A stretch of 64,000 bases of DNA from JBAYNW01 sp041678605 (GTDB taxonomy: Bacteria > Cyanobacteriota > Vampirovibrionia > Gastranaerophilales > Gastranaerophilaceae). The stretch lies in NCBI GenBank assembly GCA_041678605.1, contig JBAYNW010000001.1, positions 33,710 through 97,709 of the forward strand, given 5' to 3'. Made by a program: the position numbers and the translations under genes. Shown here in pieces: positions 1-9,067 of this stretch (its first letter is position 1; every line of letters starts with the position of its first letter). The notes under the pieces are model-generated. The model saw nothing but the letters and a program-made list of their open reading frames with translations. It had not been told where the DNA came from and ran no database searches.

Positions 1-134
1 TTTACGAAGTGATTAAGTGACTGGGTGATTAAGTGACTAAGTGCAACAAAAAAAATTAAAACTTTTCTTTTCCCGTTTCTCTTCTCACGTCTCACCTCTC
101 ACGTTTCCCCCTTTCCTTTTCCCGTTTCTTTCAC
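1..134. repeat. Mosaic repeat island upstream of dnaA
   Basis: The segment begins with four degenerate copies of an 8-9 bp word (GTGATTAA / GTGACTGG) and ends this block with GTGCAACAAAAA. It continues into pyrimidine-rich words TCTCACG, TCTCACC and CCCGTTTC. The same two blocks occur in the same order near 19290-19480 and, inverted, at 23700-23940 and 44420-44540. No gene is visible here. Confidence 0.85.
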
Positions 135-142
135 TTGCCCTA

Positions 143-171
143 TTCACTTATTAACTCTTTTATAGTACTAT
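143..171 (+). promoter_or_regulatory. Candidate dnaA promoter (leaderless arrangement)
   Basis: TTCACT (143-148) and TACTAT (166-171) are separated by 17 bp, and the -10-like box ends 6 nt before the dnaA ATG. Transcription would then start at or next to the ATG. No Shine-Dalgarno sequence precedes the ATG, which fits a leaderless message. Both boxes are only partial matches to sigma-70 consensus, and an alternative -10 TATAGT overlaps at 161-166. Confidence 0.35.
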
Positions 172-177
172 TTTTCT

Positions 178-1557
178 ATGGAAATAGCAGAAATTAAGAA
201 AATATGGGAAGATGTTAAAGAGGAACTGGTTTCGACCATTGTGCCTTCGTCTTACGAGCCATGGATTTTGCCTTTGGAGCCAATCGGGTTTGAAAATGGT
301 GAGTTTTCAGTGCTTACCGGACAGTCTTTTGCTATTCAGGTCATAAGAAAAAACCATTATCAGCAAATTATTGATGCGTTTAAAAATGTTTTGGGGCATG
401 AAGTCGAGTTCAAGATGATTTTTGACGAAGAATTGTCCGCAAAACTTAAAAAACAGATTGAAAAAGCTAAAAAAGTGGCCGAAAAATCCACAAAAGAAAC
501 AGCAATTGACAATCTTGCACAAATGCAGTCGTTTTCCAACTTAAATTTGAAATACAAGTTCGAAAATTTTGTTGTCGGCGAAAATAGCCGCTTTGCACAG
601 GCTGCGGCAATGGCTGTCGCAAAAAATCCTTCAAAAAAATATAATCCCCTTTTTATTTACGGAGCTTCGGGACTTGGCAAAACTCACCTTATGCAGGCAA
701 TCGGGCATTATATCGTCTTTAATCACCCGAAATTAAAAGTCAGATACATTAAAACGGAAGATTTTACCAATGAATTGATTAATAACATCCGTCGAGGCGG
801 CGATATAAATGAAAGAATGTCTAAATTCCGCCAAAAATACCGGAATGTTGATGTTTTACTGCTTGACGATATTCAGTTTATTGAGTCCAAAGAACGCACG
901 ATGGAAGAGGTTTTTCATACTTTTGACAGCCTGCATAACAATTCAAAACAGATTGTCATAACTTCAGACCGTCCGCCCAAAGATATTCCGACCCTGCCCG
1001 AAAGACTCAGAACCCGCTTCGAATGGGGCTTGATGGTTGATATTACACCTCCTGATTTCGAAACACGTGTGGCGATTTTGGCAAATTTGGCCGATGAAAT
1101 CGGGATGAAAATATCTTCTGCGGTTTTGGATTTTGTCGCACAGAATTACTGCAAAAACGTCAGGGAGCTTGAAGGAGCGTTCAATAAAATAAGTGCTTAT
1201 GCTAGTATCCAGAACGCCGAACTTGATTTGGATTCGGTTAAAAAGATTTTAAAATGCGATTGTAAGATAAGAAATATTGATATTGAGCATATCTCAAAAA
1301 TTGTTTGTGAACATTTTGACGTGTCAGAAGTGGATTTGAAAAGTACCGCCAGAAACCAGAAAATTTCACACGCCAGACAAATAGCAGTGTATTTGACAAG
1401 GGAATTAACCCAGCTTAGTTTTGTGAACATAGCAAATTTTTTCAACAAAAAACACCCGACGATTTTGTTTTCCTACGAAAAAATTAAGGAAGAAATCAAG
1501 ACAGATAATAATCTAAACCGGATTATTTGTGATTTAAAAAAAGAAATCAAGGGATAA
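178..1557 (+). CDS. dnaA: Chromosomal replication initiator protein DnaA (divergent DNA-binding signature)
   Basis: DnaA binds origin DnaA boxes and opens the duplex as an ATP-bound AAA+ oligomer. The 459-residue protein has the usual order: N-terminal domain I (about 1-80), a Lys/Glu-rich linker, the AAA+ domain with Walker A GASGLGKTH (162-170) and Walker B LLLDDIQF (Asp230-Asp231), and C-terminal domain IV. Family-typical NVRELEGAFNKI is present. In domain IV the usual GGRDHTT signature aligns without gaps to NKKHPTI (423-429), so the Asp and His that normally read the DnaA box are His and Pro, while the following Thr is kept. The start ATG has no Shine-Dalgarno. dnaN is not next to it; the neighbour is a convergent glycosyltransferase. 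It could be a DnaA paralogue, but full length and domain order favour the true initiator. Confidence 0.93.
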   Translation: MEIAEIKKIWEDVKEELVSTIVPSSYEPWILPLEPIGFENGEFSVLTGQSFAIQVIRKNHYQQIIDAFKNVLGHEVEFKMIFDEELSAKLKKQIEKAKKVAEKSTKETAIDNLAQMQSFSNLNLKYKFENFVVGENSRFAQAAAMAVAKNPSKKYNPLFIYGASGLGKTHLMQAIGHYIVFNHPKLKVRYIKTEDFTNELINNIRRGGDINERMSKFRQKYRNVDVLLLDDIQFIESKERTMEEVFHTFDSLHNNSKQIVITSDRPPKDIPTLPERLRTRFEWGLMVDITPPDFETRVAILANLADEIGMKISSAVLDFVAQNYCKNVRELEGAFNKISAYASIQNAELDLDSVKKILKCDCKIRNIDIEHISKIVCEHFDVSEVDLKSTARNQKISHARQIAVYLTRELTQLSFVNIANFFNKKHPTILFSYEKIKEEIKTDNNLNRIICDLKKEIKG

Positions 1558-1609
1558 AAAAAAATTGCAAAAGACAAAAATTTACCATATCAAACTTTAA
1601 TTAAAGAAA

Positions 1610-1618
1610 TTATTCACA
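1610..1618 (+). other. Single DnaA-box-like 9-mer
   Basis: TTATTCACA differs at one base from the classical box TTATCCACA and lies in the AT-rich gap downstream of dnaA. Only one copy was seen, with no cluster or obvious unwinding repeats, so it does not support an origin by itself. The unusual DnaA signature also means the true box may differ. Confidence 0.2.
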
Positions 1619-1634
1619 AAAATTTAGCCTAAAA

Positions 1635-2603
1635 TTAAACTTTAAACAAACACGAAAAGGCTCTTTTAAAGTCTATCCTGAAATAAGACAGCCGTATCTG
1701 CCAGATAAGGCGGTTTAAGTTTCGCCGGCCAAGGTTTTCGCTGAAAGCCTTGCGGTTTTTTAAGATAAAATTCAGGGTATCTTTTCTTATTTTTTTGTTG
1801 TTTTCAACATTAATTTTTGTTATTTCGTCGTTATTATAGCGTTTGCAGCCGCAAACAACCTTTGAGCAGCCTGCGTTTTCTCCGTGTCTTCGATATCCGA
1901 CCAATGGAGCATAAACAATTGCAGAGCCGCCAATCAGGTGTGCAAAATTCAGCAAAAATTTGTCCGGACAAATTTTCCAATTTTCAGGCGTATCATATCT
2001 CAAGAATAAATCCAATGCCGATTTCCTGAACATGTTTGCACTCATCGCCGACCAGTGCCATCCGCCGAAAGGAGCTTCCTTTAGCGTTAAAACCTTAAAG
2101 TCAACATTGTCAATATCAATTTTTAGCAAATCATCGAGCGATTTTAGTTCAAAATTCTTTTCCTTCTGGAAAGACGAAACAGAATAGGTTGTGTGGATTT
2201 CGTCGTTTTCGCCGATTTCAATCAATTGCCCCGAAACAAAAGCCACACTTGAAGATAAATGCACCCTGATTAGAGTTTTGGCATAATCTTTCACCAAAAT
2301 ATCATCTGAATCGATAAAGCTTACAAATTGCCCGTTTGCGTGCAAAAGACCCGTTTGCATTGAAGCCATTTGGCCCTTGTTTTCCGTATTTTCAATTAGT
2401 TTAAGCGGTAAATGTTTATTGTGTTCGGCGAATTTCTTAATTTTTTCAACCGAATTATCATTCGATTTATCGTCAACAACAATTATTTCAATGTTTTCGT
2501 AGGACTGATTTTTAATACTTTCCAGCGTTTTAATTACGTAATTTTCGTAATTAAATGACGTTACAATAAAACTTATTAGTGGTAATTTTAATAATTCTGT
2601 CAC
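1635..2603 (-). CDS. Family 2 glycosyltransferase
   Basis: Likely transfers a sugar from a nucleotide donor, probably for a surface polysaccharide. The N-terminal GT-A core is clear: LISFIVTSFNYENYV, then IIVVDDKSNDNS and the metal-binding FIDSDD near residue 100. No membrane segments are evident. The start is GTG, preceded by AAGG at 6 nt. It lies 38 bp downstream of a TerC-like membrane protein on the same strand and converges with dnaA. The C-terminal third is rich in Arg and Asn and shows no second domain. Substrate cannot be inferred from context. Confidence 0.85.
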   Translation of the reverse strand: MTELLKLPLISFIVTSFNYENYVIKTLESIKNQSYENIEIIVVDDKSNDNSVEKIKKFAEHNKHLPLKLIENTENKGQMASMQTGLLHANGQFVSFIDSDDILVKDYAKTLIRVHLSSSVAFVSGQLIEIGENDEIHTTYSVSSFQKEKNFELKSLDDLLKIDIDNVDFKVLTLKEAPFGGWHWSAMSANMFRKSALDLFLRYDTPENWKICPDKFLLNFAHLIGGSAIVYAPLVGYRRHGENAGCSKVVCGCKRYNNDEITKINVENNKKIRKDTLNFILKNRKAFSENLGRRNLNRLIWQIRLSYFRIDFKRAFSCLFKV

Positions 2604-2641
2604 TTTTTGCCTTATGTTGTTGGGCCGGAAAATCCGACTTA

Positions 2642-3679
2642 CTATTTACTATTAACTCGCTTATTATGAATTAAAGATGAAATTAACGCCAGCACGATAA
2701 AGGCTAATCCGATTAGACCCGTTAGAACCTCAGGAACCTCCCTGAAGCTTGAGATTAGCATTATTACTGCCAATGCCCCGATTGCCCAGTGGGCACCATG
2801 TTCAAGATAAAGGTATTTGTTCAGAGTTTTCTTTTCGACAAGCATAATTGTCAAAGACCTTACAAACATGGCTCCAATCGAAAGTCCGATTGTGATTATT
2901 AAAATGTCTTTGCTCAATGCAAAGGCACCCAAAACGCCGTCGAGTGAGAAAGAAGCATCAATTAATTCAAGATACAAAAATCCGATAAGCCCCGAGCCTC
3001 TTACTGTTTGGGCTATTAATTTTGTACTCTCATCCTCTTTTTTCTCAAGCCAGTGCGTCACTCCGTCGACCAGAAGATAAATTATGACCCCGCTGATACC
3101 TGACAAAATAACAAACAGTTTTTGTTCCGGATTAATGTGGGGCTGAATTACAAACAGTGCCAAAAGAGTTATGATGGTCTCTGCCCCGTTTATATTTCCG
3201 AAATATTGAAGTTTTTTTTCTAAATGCTTAATCCAGTGTGTTTCTTTTTTGTTATTGAAAAAATATGATAAAAACAGCATCATCAAGAATGTGCCGCCGA
3301 ATGTAACAATCGGGGCGTGGGTTTGGTGAAGGTAATATGCGTACTGGTTGGCGTTTGTGAGGGCAACTCTTATAACTTCAATCAGTCCGATTTGTGCAAA
3401 CACCGAAACGACAAGGACGGGGAATAAAAACCTCATTCCAAAAACCGCAATAATAATCCCCCAGGTTAAAAATCGGCCCCTCCATTTTTCATTCATTTTT
3501 TCAAGTTTCATAGCGTTTATAACGGCGTTGTCAAAAGACAAACTTACTTCCAAAACACTTAAGACAAGGACGATAAAGATGCTTACAAGTCCTGCCCCGG
3601 AGTGAATGTGTTCACCCCAAATGTAAGCTAATATAATTCCAAATATCGTAACAATGTAAGAACCTACGAAATACTGCAT
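2642..3679 (-). CDS. TerC/DUF475-family integral membrane protein
   Basis: A polytopic membrane protein of the TerC superfamily, DUF475 type. Members are associated with metal export or resistance, but this subfamily is not firmly assigned. Visible features are about nine hydrophobic segments and the acidic intramembrane motifs LEVSLSFDNAVINA and ELIDASFSLDGVLGAFA, a duplicated E-x-x-x-S-F-D pattern that probably binds a cation. A longer reading starts at 3703, but the ATG at 3679 has AGAGG 6 nt upstream, so I prefer the shorter protein of 345 residues. A glycosyltransferase follows 38 bp downstream and may be co-transcribed. Confidence 0.85.
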   Translation of the reverse strand: MQYFVGSYIVTIFGIILAYIWGEHIHSGAGLVSIFIVLVLSVLEVSLSFDNAVINAMKLEKMNEKWRGRFLTWGIIIAVFGMRFLFPVLVVSVFAQIGLIEVIRVALTNANQYAYYLHQTHAPIVTFGGTFLMMLFLSYFFNNKKETHWIKHLEKKLQYFGNINGAETIITLLALFVIQPHINPEQKLFVILSGISGVIIYLLVDGVTHWLEKKEDESTKLIAQTVRGSGLIGFLYLELIDASFSLDGVLGAFALSKDILIITIGLSIGAMFVRSLTIMLVEKKTLNKYLYLEHGAHWAIGALAVIMLISSFREVPEVLTGLIGLAFIVLALISSLIHNKRVNSK

Positions 3680-3751
3680 TTTTGCCTCTTTTTGATAATT
3701 CATCCTGATTAATTATATCTTAACCGGTGAAATAAAGCAATTTTTTACATT

Positions 3752-3779
3752 TTGAAACTAATAAAAATTGTAGTATAAT
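3752..3779 (+). promoter_or_regulatory. Candidate sigma-70 promoter
   Basis: TTGAAA (3752-3757) and a perfect TATAAT (3774-3779) are separated by 16 bp, 19 bp before the ATG at 3799. A strong GGGAGAG ribosome-binding site lies between. It would serve the secreted glycine-zipper protein. Confidence 0.6.
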
Positions 3780-3798
3780 ATAAAAAGGGAGAGTTTTA

Positions 3799-4965
3799 AT
3801 GTATAAAAAGATGTTTGCCAGAGTACTTATATTTGCTTATTTTTTAAGCAACTTATCGAACATCGCATATTGTGCATCGGTTGGCGATGTGTTTAAGGGC
3901 CATGCCGAAAAAACCGATAAAGCTCCTGAACAGAGCGAACTTTTTACGGGTAAAATAAATAATTTGGACAGAAAAGACATTTTAACAATGACTGTTTCAC
4001 AGGTTATTGACGGGAGTTTTTCTCAAGAAGGTGATGAATTTTTTGCGGAAGTAACCAGTGACGTTTCCGGAGAAGAAGGAGTTATAATCCCGACAGGGAC
4101 GATTGCCCACGGGAAAATAAGGCAAACAACAGGCCCTCAAAGATTGGGACGTGACGGGTGGATAGATTTGGATTTTGACTACCTGATGACTCCTGACGGC
4201 AGAGAAATACCTATTGAAGGCCAAATGTCAACAAAGTTGCATACACTTAACGCTACTACAAAAATAGTCGCAACAGACCTCGGATATACCGCCGTAGGCG
4301 GTGTGGTCGGAGGGATTGTAGCACTCAACATGTTTGGGCTTGAAGCTGCTATAGCTTCTCAAGGATATACTGTAGCCGGAGGTGCCGCAGTTGGCGGGGT
4401 ATTAGGACTCGGAGCCGCTTTGTACAGAAAAGGGAAAGATGTTTTGATTGCCCCGGGTGATGAAATAAGGGTAAAAATAAATACTTCCGTTCCCCTGCCG
4501 GTGTACAAAGAAACCGCCCTGCTTCAACATGAGATGCAATATGACGGACTGCAAATTAAAATTAACAACATAACTTACGAAAAAGACCCGTTTGATCAGT
4601 TAAACACGATTACTTTATCATTAACGATAACAAACATGTCAAAACTTACTTTTTCAAGCTTTGATTTGGCACTCGTAAATGATTATAATTCTGTTTTTCA
4701 GCCGTCAATTTTTGGCGATACATCTTTGATGTTTAAGCAGATTAAACCGGGGGACAGCGTTGCGGGAAAAATTTCTTTTTCGGTTGACAACGTAAAACGC
4801 AAATTCTGGCTAACTTTTTATGACAGAAAAAACAGAAAACCTGTCGCAAAAATTTCCATTGACAATGCATATCGAAAAGTCTCAGACAAAACCAAAAAGC
4901 AAAATGAAAGATTATTCAAAAGGAAAGATTATTTAAAAGAAGCCGACCCGCTTGACGATATTTAG
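3799..4965 (+). CDS. Secreted protein with glycine-zipper segment and DUF4352-like C-terminus
   Basis: Function unknown. An N-terminal signal peptide is evident (hydrophobic to about residue 26, ending near YCAS). Residues 50-150 form a beta-rich region containing IIPTGTIAHGKI, reminiscent of the surface segments of TrbI/VirB10-type proteins. Residues 155-205 are a Gly/Ala-rich hydrophobic stretch with repeated GGxxGG motifs (AVGGVVGGIVA, AGGAAVGGVLGLGAA), typical of membrane-inserting glycine zippers. Residues 240-345 look like an Ig-type DUF4352 domain. The C-terminal 40 residues are strongly basic and then acidic. The ribosome-binding site is GGGAGAG. It precedes ftsI-murE by 70 bp but has its own promoter. 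Confidence 0.8.
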   Translation: MYKKMFARVLIFAYFLSNLSNIAYCASVGDVFKGHAEKTDKAPEQSELFTGKINNLDRKDILTMTVSQVIDGSFSQEGDEFFAEVTSDVSGEEGVIIPTGTIAHGKIRQTTGPQRLGRDGWIDLDFDYLMTPDGREIPIEGQMSTKLHTLNATTKIVATDLGYTAVGGVVGGIVALNMFGLEAAIASQGYTVAGGAAVGGVLGLGAALYRKGKDVLIAPGDEIRVKINTSVPLPVYKETALLQHEMQYDGLQIKINNITYEKDPFDQLNTITLSLTITNMSKLTFSSFDLALVNDYNSVFQPSIFGDTSLMFKQIKPGDSVAGKISFSVDNVKRKFWLTFYDRKNRKPVAKISIDNAYRKVSDKTKKQNERLFKRKDYLKEADPLDDI

Positions 4966-5035
4966 TCTTAATTTTATTTAATAATATATCATCTCAGGCT
5001 CTCTTATGATAGAATTATAAGGGGAGAGTTTGAAT

Positions 5036-6742
5036 TTGGACGACAAATTAAGAAGATTTAAAACTTTTGATAAACGCCTGGGGTGCTGGCATGTTGTTTT
5101 TGCACTCTTTGCTGTTGCTCTTATCGTTTATTTGTTTTTAATTCAGGTGGTAGATATAAAAAGTTACCGCCTAAGAGCCAAAAGACAAAGAAGTTCAAGA
5201 ACTTTTGTTATGCGGGGGGATATTTTTGACAGAAACGGGATAAAACTCGCGTCTGACAGGATTTATTATGACGCATATGCACATCCGGCAGATTATGACC
5301 ATTCCCCCGAGGAATTGGCAAAAATATTGGCACCTTATTTAAAAATCTCTACGGCGACTTTAGTCGAAAAGCTTTCGAAAACAGACACCGTTATAACATT
5401 AAAAAAAGATATTGACAGACCGACCGCACAGGCAATAAAAAAGCTGGGCTTAAGGGAAATAAGCCTGGGCAAGAAAAATACCAGAATTTATCCTCAGGGT
5501 TCAATGGCGTCGCATATTTTGGGATATTATAATTTTGATGCGGATATAGCCTCAGGTGTCGAACTCACGGCAAAGGACCAGTTAGAACACGTTGAAAAGA
5601 ATGTCCCGACAGAAAGAACACCGGATGGAAATATCATTTACAGCTTTTCAACGGATCCTGTTGCGACTACTTCGCCTCTTAAGGGAAAAAGCCTTACTTT
5701 AACTATTGACACTGCAATTCAGCATATTTGCGAACAAGAACTTTACAGGATGGTTTTAAAAAGGCAAGCTCTCAGAGGTACGGTAATAGTAATGAATCCA
5801 AAGAACGGCGAAATCCTTGCTTATGCTGTTTATCCGTATTATGACCCTAACAATTATAAAAATGCTTCGCAAATGCAAATAAAGAATTGGACACTGACGG
5901 ATGTCTTTCCGCCCGGTTCTACTTTTAAAACAATAACCGTCGCCTCTGCAATGGCTCTGGGCAAAATAAACCTTAACACAAAAATTTTGGACACAGGCAA
6001 AATAAAAGTAGGCTGGTGGGACATAAAAAATTATGATTACTCAAGACGCCCGTATCCCGGATGGATAGGTCTTGAATACTTGTTTGAACATTCAAGCAAC
6101 GTCGGTTCAATAAAAGTTGCTCAGACGATGTCCTCTCAGGAGTTTTATTCTATGCTGAAAAAATTTGGTCTGGGGGCAAAAACAGGAATAGATTTGCCGG
6201 GCGAATCCGTGGGCTTGCTGCCTAATTGGACGAAATGGGACAGTTCAACACATGCATCGATGGGATATGGTTATGGTGCGTCTGTAACTCCTATTCAAAT
6301 GGTTTCTGCGGTTTCTGCCCTCGCAAACAACGGCGTCAGGGTTACCCCGCATGTTATTAAATACTCGCCGGAAGAAGCAGAAACAAAAATATTCTCAACA
6401 CAGGTTATGACGCCGGAAACCGCCAGAAATATAACAAAACTTTTGACAGAAAGTGTTAACAATTCCAAAGCACCGATAAAGTTGGACAATTATAATATTG
6501 CCGCAAAGACAGGAACCTCCAAAAAACCTAAGGAAAATGCGGCAGGATATTCAAATATGCTGTATACTTCAATAGTGGGTTATCTGCCTGCCTCAAACCC
6601 GCAAGTATTAATATATGTTCTGGTTGACTCGGCCTCAACCGCAGGAGGTGAAGTTTGGGGAAGTACGGTTGCGGCACCGGTGTTCAAAGAAATTGCGAGT
6701 CAAACCGCAAGAATTTTAAATCTAAAACCGGATAAACGATAA
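5036..6742 (+). CDS. ftsI: Class B penicillin-binding protein, FtsI/PBP3-like transpeptidase
   Basis: Septal peptidoglycan transpeptidase. One N-terminal membrane anchor (about residues 15-42) is followed by the PBP dimerisation region (MRGDIFDRNG) and a transpeptidase domain with all three motifs: SxxK in PPGSTFKTI, SxN in EHSSNVGS, and KTG in AAKTGTSKKP. The C-terminus has no PASTA repeats. A TTG at 5030 opens the frame, but the GGGGAGAG at 5021-5028 is better placed for the TTG at 5036. murE follows 45 bp downstream, the order seen in dcw clusters, which supports FtsI rather than PBP2. The other dcw genes are not in this window. Confidence 0.92.
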   Translation: MDDKLRRFKTFDKRLGCWHVVFALFAVALIVYLFLIQVVDIKSYRLRAKRQRSSRTFVMRGDIFDRNGIKLASDRIYYDAYAHPADYDHSPEELAKILAPYLKISTATLVEKLSKTDTVITLKKDIDRPTAQAIKKLGLREISLGKKNTRIYPQGSMASHILGYYNFDADIASGVELTAKDQLEHVEKNVPTERTPDGNIIYSFSTDPVATTSPLKGKSLTLTIDTAIQHICEQELYRMVLKRQALRGTVIVMNPKNGEILAYAVYPYYDPNNYKNASQMQIKNWTLTDVFPPGSTFKTITVASAMALGKINLNTKILDTGKIKVGWWDIKNYDYSRRPYPGWIGLEYLFEHSSNVGSIKVAQTMSSQEFYSMLKKFGLGAKTGIDLPGESVGLLPNWTKWDSSTHASMGYGYGASVTPIQMVSAVSALANNGVRVTPHVIKYSPEEAETKIFSTQVMTPETARNITKLLTESVNNSKAPIKLDNYNIAAKTGTSKKPKENAAGYSNMLYTSIVGYLPASNPQVLIYVLVDSASTAGGEVWGSTVAAPVFKEIASQTARILNLKPDKR

Positions 6743-6751
6743 GCGGAAAGG

Positions 6752-6772
6752 CACCTGTAAAACAATCAGGTG
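6752..6772 (+). other. Intercistronic hairpin between ftsI and murE
   Basis: CACCTG (6752-6757) and CAGGTG (6767-6772) can form a 6-bp stem with a 9-nt loop just upstream of murE. No T-run follows directly, so it is more likely an mRNA stability or translation element than a terminator. Confidence 0.3.
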
Positions 6773-6787
6773 TAATGGTATAAAAAA

Positions 6788-8260
6788 ATGAGATTAGAAG
6801 AATTAATAGAAAAATTAAAATATGAACAACTGATAAACTTTGAAGATGTCGAGATTACGGGGATTTCTTACAACTCAAAAACGACAAAATCGGGTGACAT
6901 TTTTGTCTGCCTTGTCGGAGAACATTCAGACGGCCACGAGTATTTTAAAAGTGCTGTGGAAAACGGTGCGAGAGCATTTTTAGTTGAAAAAAAACTGGAC
7001 TGCCATCTTCCTCAGGTCGTTGTAAAGTCGACACGACGCCAGATTGCCGATATAGCCGACAAATTTTACAATTCACCTTCAAAATCTCTTAATTTAATAG
7101 GAATTACTGGGACAAACGGAAAAACGACCGTTACGCATTTAGTTCAGAAAATTTTAGAATCAAAGGGGAATGGTGAAAAATGTGCCTTAATAGGAACCTT
7201 GGGATATAAACTTTCATCAACGGACGGATACAAAGAGGCCAAGCACACAACGCCTCAGGCACCGGAACTTCAAGCCACGCTTGACCTGATTTGCAAAGCC
7301 GGAATTAAAAATGTTGTGATGGAGGTCAGCTCGCACGCACTTGAGCAAAACAGGGTCGGCGGCTGTGTTTACAACGGGGCGGTTTTGACCAATTTAACTC
7401 AGGACCACCTTGATTACCACGTCACTATGGACAACTATTTTGAAGCAAAAGCAATTCTTTTTAAAAGCTTAAAAGCCGGTGATTTTGCCGTGATTAATGC
7501 AGATGATGAATATGCGAAAAGATTTTTGGACATAATCCCGCAGGGAGTGAAGGTTATTACTTACGGAATAAAGAATTCCGCAGATATTATGGCAAAAAAC
7601 GTTGAGTTTTCGCTGAGTGGTGCAGAATTCACTCTCTTCTCAGACGAATTCGGCTCGACAGAGGTCAAACTGCACATGAATGGGATGTTCAGTGTTTACA
7701 ACGTGCTTGCGGCACTTGCGGTCGGGCTTACACACGGTATAAATCTTAATCTATGCGTTAAGGCTTTGGAAAGCACAAGGGGCGTAGCCGGAAGATTTGA
7801 AGTTGTGTCCGAAAATCCGCTTGTAATCGTTGATTATGCACATACGCCGGACGGGCTTAAAAATGTTTTGACAGCAGCGAGAGAAATTACGCCAAAAGCT
7901 TCCAAACTTATTTGTCTTTTCGGGTGCGGGGGCGACAGAGATACAACAAAACGCCCTCAAATGGGTGCAATAGCTGAAAGGCTCTCGGACAAAATTGTAA
8001 TAACATCAGACAACCCGAGAAGCGAAGAGCCGCAGCAAATTATAACGGATGTTTTGGCGGGGCTGAAATCAATCAACACCCGGACTGTTTTTGTCGAGAT
8101 AGACAGGAGAAAAGCCATCAAGCTTTTAAAAAATATTTGTGACAAAAACGATGTAGTGGTAATTGCGGGCAAGGGACATGAAGATTATCAGATTTTGAAG
8201 GACAGAACAATTCATTTTGACGACAGAGAAGAGGCCAAAAAAGTTTTTTTGGGGGGCTAA
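6788..8260 (+). CDS. murE: UDP-MurNAc-L-alanyl-D-glutamate--meso-diaminopimelate ligase
   Basis: Adds the third residue of the peptidoglycan stem peptide in the cytoplasm using ATP. The 490-residue protein has the Mur ligase order: N-terminal UDP-binding domain, central ATPase with GITGTNGKTT near residue 110, and C-terminal domain. DNPRSEEP near residue 403 is the signature of meso-DAP-specific MurE enzymes rather than lysine-adding ones, so a Gram-negative-type wall is expected. It ends 5 bp before the stop of the convergent fliR. A Shine-Dalgarno before the ATG is weak, consistent with coupling to ftsI. Confidence 0.96.
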   Translation: MRLEELIEKLKYEQLINFEDVEITGISYNSKTTKSGDIFVCLVGEHSDGHEYFKSAVENGARAFLVEKKLDCHLPQVVVKSTRRQIADIADKFYNSPSKSLNLIGITGTNGKTTVTHLVQKILESKGNGEKCALIGTLGYKLSSTDGYKEAKHTTPQAPELQATLDLICKAGIKNVVMEVSSHALEQNRVGGCVYNGAVLTNLTQDHLDYHVTMDNYFEAKAILFKSLKAGDFAVINADDEYAKRFLDIIPQGVKVITYGIKNSADIMAKNVEFSLSGAEFTLFSDEFGSTEVKLHMNGMFSVYNVLAALAVGLTHGINLNLCVKALESTRGVAGRFEVVSENPLVIVDYAHTPDGLKNVLTAAREITPKASKLICLFGCGGDRDTTKRPQMGAIAERLSDKIVITSDNPRSEEPQQIITDVLAGLKSINTRTVFVEIDRRKAIKLLKNICDKNDVVVIAGKGHEDYQILKDRTIHFDDREEAKKVFLGG

Positions 8261-8265
8261 AAGTC

Positions 8266-9045
8266 CTAAATAATATGTGAAAATGACAGGAAGTATTCGC
8301 TGATTACAGTCACAAGCATCGGCAAAATCCATACCATAATTGCCGCACCTAACACCGGTTTAAAGAGGAAGCTCAATTGAAAAACGTTTACCTGCGGTGC
8401 GGTTTTGGAGATTATGCCGAGGATTATGTCCTGACCGAGTGTCGCCAGAAGCACCGGTGCGGCAATTTGCAGACCCATGTACAAAACGTTTGAAGTCATT
8501 TGAATTAGATATTCCATATTTACAATTTTTGCTAAGGGGATACTTGTCGCATAAATCGGAAAGATTTCAAAACTTCTCATAAATGCCTGAAAAAGCCAGT
8601 AAACGCCTCCGAGTTGAATAAATATCAAAATGGCAAAAACAGAAAAATATTTTTCCAAAATGGAAATTTGGCTCTGGGTGGTGGGGTCAAGCACCATTGC
8701 GGAAGATAACCCCATTTGCATATTTATCATATCCGCTCCGGCATCTATGGCAGAGAGTATTAATCTCGCCATATAACCAATCATAGCCCCAACAGCTACG
8801 TTCAAAACTATTGATAATATAAGTGAATTATTCACAGGCGGAACCGGAGGATGAAGAACGCCGGTCAAAGTAATTGTAAGAAGAAAAACGAACCCGATTT
8901 TCGCAAGCGACGGAATTTCTTTTCTGCTGAAAACAGGTGCCAGCAGCACAAATCCCAACATTCTTGCAAACACGATAATGCCCGCACCAAGTGCGGCATC
9001 AAAAGCCGGAAAAAGTTTTGCAATTTGTGTTATAAAAACATCCAT
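8266..9045 (-). CDS. fliR: Flagellar export gate protein FliR
   Basis: Core component of the flagellar type III export gate in the inner membrane, with FliP and FliQ. The 259-residue protein has about six to seven hydrophobic segments and family features such as ARMLGFVLLAPVFSRKEIP at the N-terminus. It is last in the fliMN-O-P-Q-R series, but a four-helix-bundle cassette separates it from fliQ by 479 bp. The nearest Shine-Dalgarno (AAAGGA) is about 12 nt from the ATG, farther than usual, possibly because the cassette inserted just upstream. Size and topology fit FliR better than SctT because its neighbours are flagellar. Confidence 0.92.
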   Translation of the reverse strand: MDVFITQIAKLFPAFDAALGAGIIVFARMLGFVLLAPVFSRKEIPSLAKIGFVFLLTITLTGVLHPPVPPVNNSLILSIVLNVAVGAMIGYMARLILSAIDAGADMINMQMGLSSAMVLDPTTQSQISILEKYFSVFAILIFIQLGGVYWLFQAFMRSFEIFPIYATSIPLAKIVNMEYLIQMTSNVLYMGLQIAAPVLLATLGQDIILGIISKTAPQVNVFQLSFLFKPVLGAAIMVWILPMLVTVISEYFLSFSHII

Positions 9046-9067
9046 TTGTTATGTAAATCCTTTTAAT

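Noticed and set aside
1558..1634. Replication origin next to dnaA
   Set aside because: Only one DnaA-box-like sequence and no box cluster; dnaN and other origin markers are absent.
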